Positions 17,434 to 26,666 are shown, counted from the first letter of the stretch. The stretch: DNA of 64,000 nt from Gelidibacter algens (GCF_001678675.1 NZ_LZRN01000015.1:1-64000), one strand, 5' to 3'. Translations and numbers: made by a program. The notes: generated from the sequence alone by a model not told the origin.

Positions 17434-17584
17434 CTACAAGCTTGTAGGAAAGATTAATGTATGTCTGGAGGCGTGGTGCGTGCCTATCGGGAGACATGTG
17501 TCTGGGCACGAACTTCTTTAAATAAAAACTGGCTTTGGACTGGCTTTGGTAAATTGGACCTTCCACGCTTTTTTGGCGTGGAAG
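17434..17584. repeat. Two palindromic structures in a gene-free gap
   Basis: CTACAAGCTTGTAG at 17434-17447 is a perfect 14-bp palindrome. A strong hairpin lies at 17560-17584: CTTCCACGC, a 7-base loop rich in T, then GCGTGGAAG (9 paired bases). Between them a direct repeat TGGCTTTGG occurs twice. A minus-strand ORF at 17408-17608 spans this but looks like chance. The 17.29-17.64 kb gap holds no other feature. Confidence 0.45.
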
Positions 17585-17640
17585 ATTTTCTAAGTAGTTA
17601 CGGACCAAGCCAGGGCTTACACAGGGCTTGTTAAAACTTC

Positions 17641-18261
17641 TTATTCAATTTTCAATTTCAATGAATCAAAAGAATCGGCCTTAATTCCAATCAATCCATA
17701 CTTTGTTTCTCCTTTTTTAATTTCTGTTCCGTTTATATTATAGTCTAGCATTTCAGTTTTAAACTTTTTATTGGCACTACTAGCAGCAATCATATGTCCA
17801 CCAGCTAATCCAGGTCCTAGTATTAAACCTATTGGAAAAGAGCTCGTGGTTTCTTGATATCCTCTTGAACTGGTTTCTGAGGTATACAAATTCATTGGCG
17901 TTAAAAGCAAATAAAACAAATAGGAAGCTGGACTTTGCTTTAGTGTTTTAAAAACTTTTTCATTCTCCATCACATAAATTTCAGAGCCATTGGCATATGT
18001 TAGTTTGACATCTCTGCCGAACATTAAATCTCGGTCAGAATTGTTGGTTATTTTTATGGCCACAAGTTTAACCCCTTTCTTCACTTCTTTTTTAGCGTAC
18101 TTTTTATCAAGTAAATCGTATTTGTATTCAAGTTTTACATTGTCAATTTCATTGGTTGAAATGTAATTAATAGATTTTGGCGCAATCAATTTGTAGCCAG
18201 ATGCGCAATTGGTCAAGGTTGAAATTGCAATACATAAAGCGGTAATTTTAATACATCTCAT
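17641..18261 (-). CDS. Lipoprotein of unknown function
   Basis: The product has 206 residues. It begins MRCIKITALCIAISTLTNCA, a lipoprotein signal with Cys19 as the lipidated residue. The mature part is Lys-rich and beta-type, with KYAKKEVKKGVKLVAIKITN followed by DRDLMFGRDVKLTYANG, which is the shape of proteins with an immunoglobulin-like extracytoplasmic fold. A Gly-rich hydrophobic segment (FPIGLILGPGLAGGHMIAAS, about 147-166) could insert in a membrane. It ends near KYGLIGIKADSFDSLKLKIE. No family is recognised and no operon partner is seen. Confidence 0.6.
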   Translation of the reverse strand: MRCIKITALCIAISTLTNCASGYKLIAPKSINYISTNEIDNVKLEYKYDLLDKKYAKKEVKKGVKLVAIKITNNSDRDLMFGRDVKLTYANGSEIYVMENEKVFKTLKQSPASYLFYLLLTPMNLYTSETSSRGYQETTSSFPIGLILGPGLAGGHMIAASSANKKFKTEMLDYNINGTEIKKGETKYGLIGIKADSFDSLKLKIE

Positions 18262-18620
18262 TAGTTTAAGTTGTTGGTTAGTGGTTCTGTTTATGTTATA
18301 TAATTATCATACAAGAGCATCAAAATCTCTTCGTGCTCTTTTTCAAACGATTATGATTATCGTCCGTGCTTTAAGTGGGCGAATATAAATTTTATATCCT
18401 AACATCATTTCTAAATAATCTAATTTAGAACCGATCTTAAAGCTTCACAATTGAAATATAGTGCTCAAGTCAGCTCGACTTATCACAATAAATAATAGTG
18501 AAATTTTGATCCTTTTTAAGAATATATGTCAATACATGATGAGATCTTTCTTAACATTATATCATAATTTCGGTTTTATAAAACCATAAAAATGTAATTT
18601 CGTTTTTTATAAAAGATAAA
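18262..18620. other. Gap with a partial repeat motif
   Basis: CGAATATAAATTTTATATCC at 18380-18400 matches the AT-rich opening block of the repeats at 14553 and 16169, again about 120 bp upstream of a minus-strand gene. The right part is the promoter side of the plus-strand esterase gene. No gene is seen. Confidence 0.4.
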
Positions 18621-19391
18621 ATGACAGTGACGGAGTTTAGACCCATTATAAAGGTTATCGAAGAAGCGTATGAAATCCCGTATTTTCAGACCACACGCAA
18701 AATTTCAGCCTTACTTCCCTATAATTACTATGACACAGATAAGCACTATCCGGTGCTATATTTGCAGGATGGACAGAATTTGTTCAATCCTATGGCGCCA
18801 TTTGGCGATTGGGCCATTGATATGTCTTTGGAAAAATTGGCGCAAGAAGGCTTTAGTGATATCATCATTATCGCGATAGATCATGGAGAACATGAGCGGA
18901 TCAATGAGTATTTGCCGTATTATCACCCCCGTTATGGCGAAGGGAAAGGCAATTTTTACATCCAGTTCATGATTGAAAAATTGATACCTTATATCAATAA
19001 AAATTACAGGACGCTCACCGATTTTCAAAATACAGGGATTGGTGGGAGCTCCATGGGTGGATTGATCAGCTTGCACGCAGGGTTGTCAAATCCGGGTGTG
19101 TTTGGCAAAATGATGATTTTTTCACCAAGTCTGTGGATATCAAAAACCATTTTCAACTATACCAAGTCGTTTCAGCCGTTGGAAGAGTCGAAAATTTACC
19201 TTTATTCCGGAGGTATGGAAAGTAAGGAGCATCTGGGAAATGCCCAAAAACTGGAAGCTATTTTAAAAGAAAAGATGGTCGAAAACCATGCGATAGATTT
19301 TAAATTTTCACTCAATGAAATCGGCGTGCATGCTGAAGTGTATTGGAAACACGAATTCCCTAAAGCCGTGAAATGGCTCTATTTCAATTGA
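18621..19391 (+). CDS. Alpha/beta-hydrolase esterase (esterase D / IroE-like)
   Basis: This 256-residue cytoplasmic protein has the putative-esterase fold: RKISALLPYNYYDTDKHYPVLYLQDGQNLF near the start, the nucleophile elbow GGSSMGGLIS (Ser near residue 142), and a His in NEIGVHAEVYWKHEFP near the C-terminus. Relatives include S-formylglutathione hydrolase and siderophore esterases. The gene is 150 bp upstream of an M17 aminopeptidase and leads a plus-strand group facing four ligase and amidotransferase genes. A second esterase of similar size closes the facing group at 26699. A role in hydrolysing an ester or amide made by these ligases is inference. Confidence 0.8.
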   Translation: MTVTEFRPIIKVIEEAYEIPYFQTTRKISALLPYNYYDTDKHYPVLYLQDGQNLFNPMAPFGDWAIDMSLEKLAQEGFSDIIIIAIDHGEHERINEYLPYYHPRYGEGKGNFYIQFMIEKLIPYINKNYRTLTDFQNTGIGGSSMGGLISLHAGLSNPGVFGKMMIFSPSLWISKTIFNYTKSFQPLEESKIYLYSGGMESKEHLGNAQKLEAILKEKMVENHAIDFKFSLNEIGVHAEVYWKHEFPKAVKWLYFN

Positions 19392-19541
19392 ATGGTCAAC
19401 AACGGTTAAAAAGGCACAGATTCGGTTTTGCTTCTAGAATTAGGAAAAAAGAATAAAGAATAAAGAACAATTGCTAATGTTCTGTGAGCCTTCTATATTT
19501 GAGAAAGACAGATAAATTTAATAAGACAATACCAGTAAATT

Positions 19542-20954
19542 ATGATATTCTCACACGTTTCAAAAGTTAATGCCCATCACGATGTTATTGTGTCTTGCAG
19601 AAAAGGACAGTTAGAAAAGCTTCAGCACTTTATTAAGGTCAACGAACCTGATTTTGATGGCGAATTTTCTACCGTCCAAATGCTCTATGGTGATGAAGGC
19701 AACAGAGTTTATCTCTTGGGTCTTGGGGAAGAAAAAGATGCCGTAAAAATTGACGAGGCTTTTCGGAAGCTAAGCTTTGATTATAAAAAATATTGGAAAG
19801 GGCCTGTTCAGGTCGTTACCGAAGGTTTTTCTGAGGCGGAACTGCAAAAGATGGTCATCGGCCTCGAAATGTCGGGGTATGCTATTGGCACTTTTAAATC
19901 TAAAAAAGAAGATGTTAATGCCATTACTTTTGAAATTGTAAATGTAAAAGATATTAGTGGTGTTCTTGAAGAAGCACAAGCCATTGGAGCCACTATCAAC
20001 AGAATAAAAACGTTAGTAGATGCACCTGCCAATCAAAAAACACCTGAGTTTTTAGGACAATGGGCTAAAGCATCTGCTCATGATTCCAACTACACCTGTA
20101 CAGTGTTGCACAAAAAGGAATTGGAGGCACAAGGTTTTGACGCCGTAATGGCCGTAGGGCAGGGGAGTGTGAATCCGCCTGTAGTTATCGTGACGGAATA
20201 TATGCCAAAAAAGGGCGGTGCGGTTGATATTGGCTTGGTAGGCAAGGGCATCACCTTTGATACCGGTGGCCTTTCCATCAAACCATCCGCCAATTTGCAC
20301 TACATGAAAAGTGATATGGGTGGTGCCGCAGTGGTTCTGGGTGTTGTAGAGCTCGTGGCCAAACTGAAGCTCAACATCAACATTGTGGGCGTGGTCGCCT
20401 CCGCGGAAAATGCAGTGGATAGCAATAGCTACAGACCTGGAGATGTCATCAACAGTTATTCAGGCAAGACCATTGAAATTATTGACACCGATGCCGAAGG
20501 TCGATTGGTTTTGGCAGACGGTTTGAATTATATTATAAAAGAATTTCAACCAAAGCAAGTGATAGATCTCGCCACCTTAACAGGGAGCGTGGTACAGACC
20601 TTGGGCTACACAGCCGCTGGAATGTTTACCAATAACACAAAGATGGCGCAAGACGTCTCAAAAATAGGTTTCGAAACCAATGAACGTGTGTGGCAACTGC
20701 CTATGTTTTCAGATTTTGAGAGTGAGTTGCACAGTGATATTGCTGATTTGCGCAACTTTAGTGGCAAACCCATCGCAGGTGCCATCACCGCTGCCAAATT
20801 CCTGGAGGCTTTTACCGAAAGCCATGACGCTTGGATGCACTTGGATATTGCCGGAGTATCTTTTGGCGATTCTCCGTATTCTAAAATGAAAAGTGCCAGC
20901 GGATTCGGGGTGCAACTAATTGTAAATTATATCAAATCTATTTCCAAGAACTAG
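19542..20954 (+). CDS. M17 leucyl aminopeptidase family protein
   Basis: The product is a 470-residue cytoplasmic metallopeptidase of the M17 (PepA/LAP) family. The C-terminal catalytic domain has the di-metal ligands and catalytic Lys in GLVGKGITFDTGGLSIKPS, the MKSDMGGAAVV segment, and the family signature DTDAEGRLVLADGLNY with the second catalytic Arg. The first 150 residues are the more variable N-terminal domain. M17 enzymes are hexamers that remove N-terminal residues from peptides and some act on Cys-Gly. Located next to a group of carboxylate-amine ligases, it may degrade or trim the group's peptide product, but a housekeeping role is equally possible. Confidence 0.9.
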   Translation: MIFSHVSKVNAHHDVIVSCRKGQLEKLQHFIKVNEPDFDGEFSTVQMLYGDEGNRVYLLGLGEEKDAVKIDEAFRKLSFDYKKYWKGPVQVVTEGFSEAELQKMVIGLEMSGYAIGTFKSKKEDVNAITFEIVNVKDISGVLEEAQAIGATINRIKTLVDAPANQKTPEFLGQWAKASAHDSNYTCTVLHKKELEAQGFDAVMAVGQGSVNPPVVIVTEYMPKKGGAVDIGLVGKGITFDTGGLSIKPSANLHYMKSDMGGAAVVLGVVELVAKLKLNINIVGVVASAENAVDSNSYRPGDVINSYSGKTIEIIDTDAEGRLVLADGLNYIIKEFQPKQVIDLATLTGSVVQTLGYTAAGMFTNNTKMAQDVSKIGFETNERVWQLPMFSDFESELHSDIADLRNFSGKPIAGAITAAKFLEAFTESHDAWMHLDIAGVSFGDSPYSKMKSASGFGVQLIVNYIKSISKN

Positions 20955-21070
20955 CCGTTTATTTTGTATTTTGTGTGAGAAATTAGATCATCTAACATCG
21001 TGCTTCTGCCTATATAACTTTCAATTAAATTGAAATATTAGAATCATAAGCCATCAAACGCCATAACATC

Positions 21071-22273
21071 ATGTCAACAAAACGACCACTCAATTTTCTA
21101 TGTGTCACCACGTACCACAAAGGCGCTGATTTCATTAAAAGCTGTAAGGCTGAAGGCAATAATGTGTATTTATTGACCAAAAAGAAGCTGGAACATGAGA
21201 TGTGGCCTTGGGAAGCAATCGATGATGTGTTTTATGTTGAAAATTGGAATCAAAACGACGTTACTAAAGGTATCGCCTATAAATTTAGAACCATCAAATT
21301 TGATCGGTTTGTGGCTTTAGACGATTTTGATGTTGAAAAAGTAGCGCTTTTAAGAGAACATTTCAGAATGCCCGGAATGGGAAGGACCACCTCGCATTAT
21401 TTTAGAGACAAGTTGGCCATGCGCATGAAAGCTCAGGAAGAAGGCGTTAAGGTGCCAGAGTTTACCGCGCTGTTCCATGATGAGGACATCAATGCATACG
21501 CAGACAGTATGAGCGGGCCATGGTTATTAAAACCCCGTTTGGAAGCCTCTGCAACCGGCATCAAGAAAATTAATAATAGGGAAGAGTTGTGGCAAATTGT
21601 GAATGCGCTGCAAGATGAACGTGATAATTATCTGATTGAAAAATTTGCGCCTGGAGATGTGTATCATGTGGACGGTTTGAATGTGGATGGAAAAGTCGTC
21701 TTTTCACGAGTGAGCAAATATTTGGATACCCCTTTGGAAGTCGCCCATGGTGGTGGCGTGTTCAGATCAGCAACCTGTAAAATGGGTTCTAAAATTGAAA
21801 AAGCATTGACCAAAATGAATGCTGATGTTATGAAAGCGTTCGGGATGCAGTTTGGCGCTTCACATACTGAGTTTATAGCTTCTAAAGATACCGGCGAATT
21901 GTTCTTTCTGGAAACCTCATCAAGAGTTGGCGGTGCTAATTTAGCGGAGATGGTAGAACTTGCTTCGGGCATTAACCTTTGGGGTGAATGGGCCAGAATT
22001 GAATCAGCGACCTTAAGAAAGGAAAACTATAAGTTGCCAAAGCCAAAAAATCAGTATGCAGGCATCGTTGTGTCCTTAAGCAGATTTGAGAATCCAGATA
22101 CCTCGAGTTTTAACGATGCTGAGATTGCTTGGCGCATGAACAAAAAATGGCATATCGGGATGATTGTGGTTTCTGATAGTGCTGATCGGGTGATGGAGTT
22201 ATTGGACACGTATACAAAACGTATTGCGTCAGATTTCCATGCGAGCATTCCTGCGCCTGATAAGAGTTTGTAA
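21071..22273 (+). CDS. ATP-grasp carboxylate-amine/thiol ligase
   Basis: This 400-residue protein has a preATP-grasp domain (1-100, LNFLCVTTYHKGADFIKSC) and an ATP-grasp domain. WLLKPRLEASATGIKKI (151-167, Lys154) binds nucleotide and ELFFLETSSRVGGANLAEM (276-294, Glu281) carries metal ligands. The pattern is close to the BacD and carnosine-synthase type of amino-acid ligases that form dipeptides and related amides. The gene follows the M17 peptidase by 116 bp on the same strand and converges on the second ligase gene at 22501, with palindromic repeats between. The substrates cannot be told from the sequence. Confidence 0.8.
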   Translation: MSTKRPLNFLCVTTYHKGADFIKSCKAEGNNVYLLTKKKLEHEMWPWEAIDDVFYVENWNQNDVTKGIAYKFRTIKFDRFVALDDFDVEKVALLREHFRMPGMGRTTSHYFRDKLAMRMKAQEEGVKVPEFTALFHDEDINAYADSMSGPWLLKPRLEASATGIKKINNREELWQIVNALQDERDNYLIEKFAPGDVYHVDGLNVDGKVVFSRVSKYLDTPLEVAHGGGVFRSATCKMGSKIEKALTKMNADVMKAFGMQFGASHTEFIASKDTGELFFLETSSRVGGANLAEMVELASGINLWGEWARIESATLRKENYKLPKPKNQYAGIVVSLSRFENPDTSSFNDAEIAWRMNKKWHIGMIVVSDSADRVMELLDTYTKRIASDFHASIPAPDKSL

Positions 22274-22280
22274 TTCTGAT

Positions 22281-22494
22281 AGAACGCTGATGATGCTCAT
22301 TAAGCAGATTTCAGCGGTTAGTAAGACCTAAGTAGATCAGTCAGAATCATAAAAAATTTGCGTCATCAGCGTTCCAAATAAAATCGAGGTAGGTTGTCAA
22401 TTTTAGCTATTAAAGATATATCGCCAATTCTCTAAAAATGGAAGAGACTGATCAGTGCACTTCATAAGCCGCCATCCACGTCATCAGCGTTCTA
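22281..22494. repeat. REP-like palindromic repeat between convergent genes
   Basis: AGAACGCTGATGATG at 22281-22295 is nearly inverted by GCGTCATCAGCGTTCC at 22360-22375, and the same arm recurs as ACGTCATCAGCGTTCTA at 22478-22494. The first two arms enclose a region with further inverted sub-repeats. The element lies exactly between the stops of two convergent ATP-grasp genes, a usual site of dispersed extragenic palindromes, and may act as a bidirectional terminator. Confidence 0.6.
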
Positions 22495-22500
22495 TAAAAA

Positions 22501-23700
22501 TCAAGGTTCAAAAAACCCAGTACTGCCACCAACCCAAGTCTTGTCCTTATTGTATTTAACGCCCACCATTTCGCCTTTACTCAAACGCATCAAATTACTG
22601 ACAATTTGGGTTGTGTTTGTTTTGCTGTTATGAAGCAACATCATCCTGATTTCGCATTTTGCCGGTTCATCCATGGTTTCAATAATTGGCGCATAGGCCA
22701 CTTTTTCCTGTAACAAATAATTGGATTTATCCTCTACAGCATCAATCATAGCTTTATCCACATGAATCTGAACACCGGCACCAGCAAAAGAATACAGTGG
22801 TTTTAGGACGTAGTTTTCTAAATCTGTCGGGATGGTTTCAAGCTGGTCCAAATAATAGGATTTTGGCACATAATCGCCTTCCAGTATAGGCATGGTGTAT
22901 TTACTGATTCTGAAAAACCAGTTGGGATGTCCAATCCATTCAATATCAACGTCGTCCTTAAAATCGAATGCTCTTTTGAGATCTGGGCGTTGGTCCAACT
23001 CGTCAAAAATAATACGGTTATAGATTTTTTTAACTTGGATCTCGCTGCCGTTATCATCCAAATAAAACAACTGCTTTCCTTTCTTAATCAGTTTGGAAAT
23101 GCATAGTACTTTAATCCCCAACAACGCTTCCGTTGCATAAAAATCAATGGCCGTCGCTTGTTTTTCAGGTTCGATTTCTAAAAGAATAACCTGTTTAGGA
23201 TCCGTATCCCCAACAATTTCTTGGCGCAGCAGTTCTATATACTCTTCAGAAGTTAATCCGTTGAGATGTTGCGAAAAATCTTCAGGAATTCCGTCATAAT
23301 GCTTTCGATACATACGGCCCAACAATTCCTGAAAAAAGTAAAGCGATGGAAAACCCTGCAACTCGATCAGTTTAGGCGTCAATTTGCCTTCAGCATCCAA
23401 GCACACCCCAAAATCCAATTGTAAAAATTTAGAATGCGCATCTTCATTGGGTACCTTCATACGCTCGTTAAAAAAAGCACCTTCAGTCAACTCCTTAAAA
23501 TTTGGCTGATTGATCACTTTCATAATATCGTCGCAGGCAGCCACCAGCTGTTCTTTCAATGCTCTGGGAATAAACACAGGCGTCTCCGCAATCTTAAATT
23601 TTGGAGCATAGTTGAACTGTTTGGCAATATCGTCCGTTAACTGGGTGTACTTTTCTTCAGTAAATTGGGCGTTAAATGCGTTGCGTAAGGAGGCAATCAT
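22501..23700 (-). CDS. ATP-grasp-like ligase, glutathionylspermidine-synthase-like layout
   Basis: The product has 399 residues. Its middle holds LDFGVCLDAEGKLTPKLIEL followed by QGFPSLYFFQEL, a pattern seen in preATP-grasp domains of glutathionylspermidine-synthase-like proteins. The C-terminal half has NYVLKPLYSFAGAGVQIHV (Lys and Gly-rich ATP loop), EKVAYAPIIETM and the closing KTWVGGSTGFFEP. The order of elements suggests a circularly permuted ATP-grasp fold. It is the last gene of a four-gene minus-strand operon, 5 bp after the amidotransferase gene. An amine or polyamine substrate would agree with the glutathionylspermidine relation, but this is inference. Confidence 0.65.
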   Translation of the reverse strand: MIASLRNAFNAQFTEEKYTQLTDDIAKQFNYAPKFKIAETPVFIPRALKEQLVAACDDIMKVINQPNFKELTEGAFFNERMKVPNEDAHSKFLQLDFGVCLDAEGKLTPKLIELQGFPSLYFFQELLGRMYRKHYDGIPEDFSQHLNGLTSEEYIELLRQEIVGDTDPKQVILLEIEPEKQATAIDFYATEALLGIKVLCISKLIKKGKQLFYLDDNGSEIQVKKIYNRIIFDELDQRPDLKRAFDFKDDVDIEWIGHPNWFFRISKYTMPILEGDYVPKSYYLDQLETIPTDLENYVLKPLYSFAGAGVQIHVDKAMIDAVEDKSNYLLQEKVAYAPIIETMDEPAKCEIRMMLLHNSKTNTTQIVSNLMRLSKGEMVGVKYNKDKTWVGGSTGFFEP

Positions 23701-23705
23701 AGTGT

Positions 23706-24524
23706 TTATGAGATTAGTTCTGGTGCTAATTGTTTCATGGCGCTACGAATAAACTGTGGTAGAATAATTCTATGGGTTTTCATAATCTTGTCAGGATCAT
23801 CCATTTTATCCATCATATCATCATACTTTTCTTCACCAAAATTGGCAATCACTCGGTGCTTGTTGGCATCTGCCAAAAAATGCGCTTTCATTCCTATGGG
23901 GTCAGCCTCAGGATGAAATTGGGTACCCACAAATTCTGGAGAAAAACGAACAGCCATAATGGCACGTTCATAATCAACATGGGAGCGTAATTTTTCTAAG
24001 CTTAAAATGGAAGCACCATGTTCTTTAAAAGTCTTTAACCGAGGTTGTACCAATTGCCAATCTCTGGAGTCTACGGCATAAAAAGGGTCGTCCAAGCCTT
24101 TTAAAAGCGGGTCTTTTAAGCCTCTTTTTGTTTTATGGATGGGCAAAACTCCAAAGGATGTGCTGCCTCTGGGTTTCATTTCTCCCAATTTGAAATAATC
24201 ACATACCACCTGAAACGAATAACAGATAAAAAACATAAATTTCTTTTGGTGTTCGGAGTTTTTATTGAAATCCCACAATTCCTGCACTAAATTAAGATAG
24301 GGGATACGCCATGGGCCATCTTCAAGCGGACTGTCAGGACCGCCACTGGAAATGTATATATCATAGGAGGTGTCTGGCAATTCTAGTGCGCCCCTGACAT
24401 TAAATATGGTGTAATCAACTTCATCTTCAAAACCTCTCACTATGTCAGCAATACAACGTAGCCCTTGGTTGGGTTGGTCGTTGTTCATATCGAGAATGGC
24501 TACTTTAAATTTTTCTTTAAGCAT
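23706..24524 (-). CDS. Class I glutamine amidotransferase domain protein (GMP-synthase GATase-like)
   Basis: This 272-residue protein is a stand-alone triad amidotransferase. SSGGPDSPL (59-67) forms the oxyanion strand, FFICYSFQV holds nucleophile Cys101 and TQFHPEADP holds the His-Glu pair. Such domains hydrolyse glutamine and pass ammonia to a partner; homologues also hydrolyse gamma-glutamyl bonds. It lies between the YbdK-like ligase gene (10 bp) and an ATP-grasp gene (5 bp) and has no synthase domain of its own, so it may feed ammonia to a neighbouring ligase or cleave a gamma-glutamyl intermediate. It is not GuaA, which needs the fused ATP-pyrophosphatase domain. Confidence 0.85.
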   Translation of the reverse strand: MLKEKFKVAILDMNNDQPNQGLRCIADIVRGFEDEVDYTIFNVRGALELPDTSYDIYISSGGPDSPLEDGPWRIPYLNLVQELWDFNKNSEHQKKFMFFICYSFQVVCDYFKLGEMKPRGSTSFGVLPIHKTKRGLKDPLLKGLDDPFYAVDSRDWQLVQPRLKTFKEHGASILSLEKLRSHVDYERAIMAVRFSPEFVGTQFHPEADPIGMKAHFLADANKHRVIANFGEEKYDDMMDKMDDPDKIMKTHRIILPQFIRSAMKQLAPELIS

Positions 24525-24534
24525 GTCAATTTTT

Positions 24535-25629
24535 CTAAGTTCCTAAAACGGTCTGTTCAATAATGTAATCGACCACTTTAGTCAAATCCTTGGTTTCATT
24601 GTAAACGGCGAGCTGTCTGTCTGCTCCTGTACCATTTTTCATCATAGTCTTGATGTGTTCAATTTCCTTACGGGAACCGAGTTCATCCACCACGTCATCA
24701 ACAAATTCAAGCAATTCTATCATTAAATCTTTGGTTGGCACTTCACATTCCTTGCCAAAGTCAATCATGCTGCCATCAAGTCCGTATCTACTGGCGCGCC
24801 ATTTGTTCTCATTGATCAATGCGCGATGGTAGAGCATGAAGTTGAGGTTTTGCGTTCTGAGCTTGTAAAGCTTGGCTACCAAAGCTTGAATTAAGGCTGC
24901 AATACTTAGGGTTTCTTCAATGGTCATTGGCACATCACAAATGCGTACTTCCAAGGTTGGAAAAAAGGGATGGATGCGAATGTCCCACCATATTTTCTTC
25001 GGATTGTCAATACATTTGGTCTTGATCAGGATGTCTATATAATGCTCATATTCTGCAACCGTTTGGAAAATGCCAGGAATTCCTGTTCTCGGAAATTTGT
25101 CAAATACTTTTGAACGAAACGATTTGAAACCGGTATTTCGTCCTTCCCAAAACGGAGAATTGGTGGACAAAGCATAAAGATGTGGTAAGAAATAGCGCAT
25201 GGCGTTGGTTAAATGCAGTGCCAATTGCTTGTCTTCTATGCCAACATGCACGTGCAAACCAAAAATTAAATTGGAGCGCGCCGTATCCTGTAGTTCGTTG
25301 ATAATTTCATCATACCGCGGATTGGGAGTAATGAGCTGGGTTTCCCATTTTGTAAAGGGATGGGTGCCAGCAGCTCCTATTTTAAAGCCTAAACTATCTG
25401 CAATGTCTGCAATAGACTTTCGTAAGTGGGTGAGTTCTTTTCTAGCATCAGTGATGTCATTACAAATATTGGTGCCAACTTCTACAACAGCTTGATGCAT
25501 TTCAGCCTTTACCTGCTCATTTAAGATTTTGGCAGCCTCAGATACAATAAGTTGGTCATGAGATATCAATTCTCGTGTTTTTGGGCAGATCACTTGATAC
25601 TCCTCTTCAATTCCTAATGTGAATTTCAT
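24535..25629 (-). CDS. YbdK/GCS2-type carboxylate-amine ligase
   Basis: The product is a 364-residue enzyme of the glutamate-cysteine ligase family 2. The N-terminus FTLGIEEEYQVICPKT is the diagnostic start, with Glu residues for Mg-ATP. LIFGLHVHVGI and the WWDIRIHPFFPTLEVRICD segment complete the active site. Family members use a glutamine-synthetase-like fold to phosphorylate a carboxylate and couple it to an amine. Length agrees with YbdK (about 370). It sits in the middle of the minus-strand operon, 10 bp before the amidotransferase gene and about 74 bp after the upstream ligase gene. It is probably a gamma-glutamyl or similar ligase; the acceptor is unknown. Confidence 0.9.
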   Translation of the reverse strand: MKFTLGIEEEYQVICPKTRELISHDQLIVSEAAKILNEQVKAEMHQAVVEVGTNICNDITDARKELTHLRKSIADIADSLGFKIGAAGTHPFTKWETQLITPNPRYDEIINELQDTARSNLIFGLHVHVGIEDKQLALHLTNAMRYFLPHLYALSTNSPFWEGRNTGFKSFRSKVFDKFPRTGIPGIFQTVAEYEHYIDILIKTKCIDNPKKIWWDIRIHPFFPTLEVRICDVPMTIEETLSIAALIQALVAKLYKLRTQNLNFMLYHRALINENKWRASRYGLDGSMIDFGKECEVPTKDLMIELLEFVDDVVDELGSRKEIEHIKTMMKNGTGADRQLAVYNETKDLTKVVDYIIEQTVLGT

Positions 25630-25703
25630 ATGATAAGGTTAGTTATTTGAAACCTTCTAGATTTTCAATCGCGAAACTTCGGGAATGAAAAGCTTGAGTG
25701 TCT

Positions 25704-26666
25704 CTATTTAAAAGTCGTTCTTTTACCAGTAATCTGATCTTTTACGAAGGTGCCCCACGTCAGGTTCATCTTATCTTTTTTAAATTGTTTTGCTTTTGCA
25801 ATTGCCATATTGGCGGCATTTTCAACAATCCAATCAAAATTATCCTGACCCACAGAGTTGATATCGGCATCTGGCGCCGGATTGCAAAAATCGATAGCAT
25901 AAGGGATGCCATCTCTAATCGCAAATTCGACGGTATTAAAATCGTAACCCAAGGCTTTGTTCAACCGGATGGCGTATTTTTTTACTAAATCCAACAATTC
26001 TTGTTTTACGGGTGGCCCATCAATCACATAGCGCAAATGATGTGGATTTCTGGGCTCATATTGCATGATATGGACGTTGTCAGTATCCAACACATAACAT
26101 CTGAAATATTCTGTAAAATTTATTTCTTCCTGAAGCATCATCACCAATTGCTCGGTCTCCGCGTGTTTTTTCCATAAATCTTCAGCATTCACTACCCGAT
26201 ACACACTCTTCCAGCCACCACCATCATGAGGTTTCATATACGCCGGAAAGCCAATAGTATCAAACATGCGCTCCCAGGCAAATGGGAATTTCATGTTGCG
26301 AAAAGAGTTTTCATCGGTATCTGGCGGACGGTGGGAGGTAGGTAGAATAAAGGTTTTAGGCACCGGAACGCCCACTTTTTCGGCCAAGGCATTATTGAAG
26401 AATTTTTCGTCAGCACTCCACCAAAATGGGTTGTTGATCACCGCAGTTCCAGAAATGGCAGCATTTTTTAGATAGGCACGGTAAAACGGAACGTCTTGGG
26501 ATATCCGGTCAATGATCACCGCATAATCTGTCGGTTTGGCTTGTTCTACCATATCAATGGACACTGCCTCAGCAACAATGTTCTTCACTTTCTTTTCATT
26601 CACCCGATCTATAAAAGCTTGAGGGAATGTATTTTCTTTTCCGAAAAGGATGCCTATTTTTTTCAT
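25704..26666 (-). CDS. ATP-grasp ligase (RimK/glutathione-synthetase-like)
   Basis: Start at 26666 gives MKKIGILFGKENTFPQAFID, the natural N-terminus. An earlier ATG at 26738 would overlap the upstream esterase gene and adds 24 unlikely residues. The protein is then 320 residues. The ATP-grasp part has FPAYMKPHDGGGWKSVYRV (Lys and Gly-rich loop), VMMLQEEINFTEYFRCYVL, and GYDFNTVEFAIRDGIPYAIDFCNPAPDADI with acidic metal ligands. It is the second gene of the minus-strand operon, 32 bp after the esterase gene. The substrate is unknown. Confidence 0.8.
   Translation of the reverse strand: MKKIGILFGKENTFPQAFIDRVNEKKVKNIVAEAVSIDMVEQAKPTDYAVIIDRISQDVPFYRAYLKNAAISGTAVINNPFWWSADEKFFNNALAEKVGVPVPKTFILPTSHRPPDTDENSFRNMKFPFAWERMFDTIGFPAYMKPHDGGGWKSVYRVVNAEDLWKKHAETEQLVMMLQEEINFTEYFRCYVLDTDNVHIMQYEPRNPHHLRYVIDGPPVKQELLDLVKKYAIRLNKALGYDFNTVEFAIRDGIPYAIDFCNPAPDADINSVGQDNFDWIVENAANMAIAKAKQFKKDKMNLTWGTFVKDQITGKRTTFK

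Noticed and set aside
17408-17608. Minus-strand ORF of 66 residues
   Set aside because: It runs through a perfect palindrome and a strong hairpin, and has no family or signal peptide.
23706-24524. GMP synthase (GuaA)
   Set aside because: Only the amidotransferase domain is present; the ATP-pyrophosphatase and dimerisation domains are missing.
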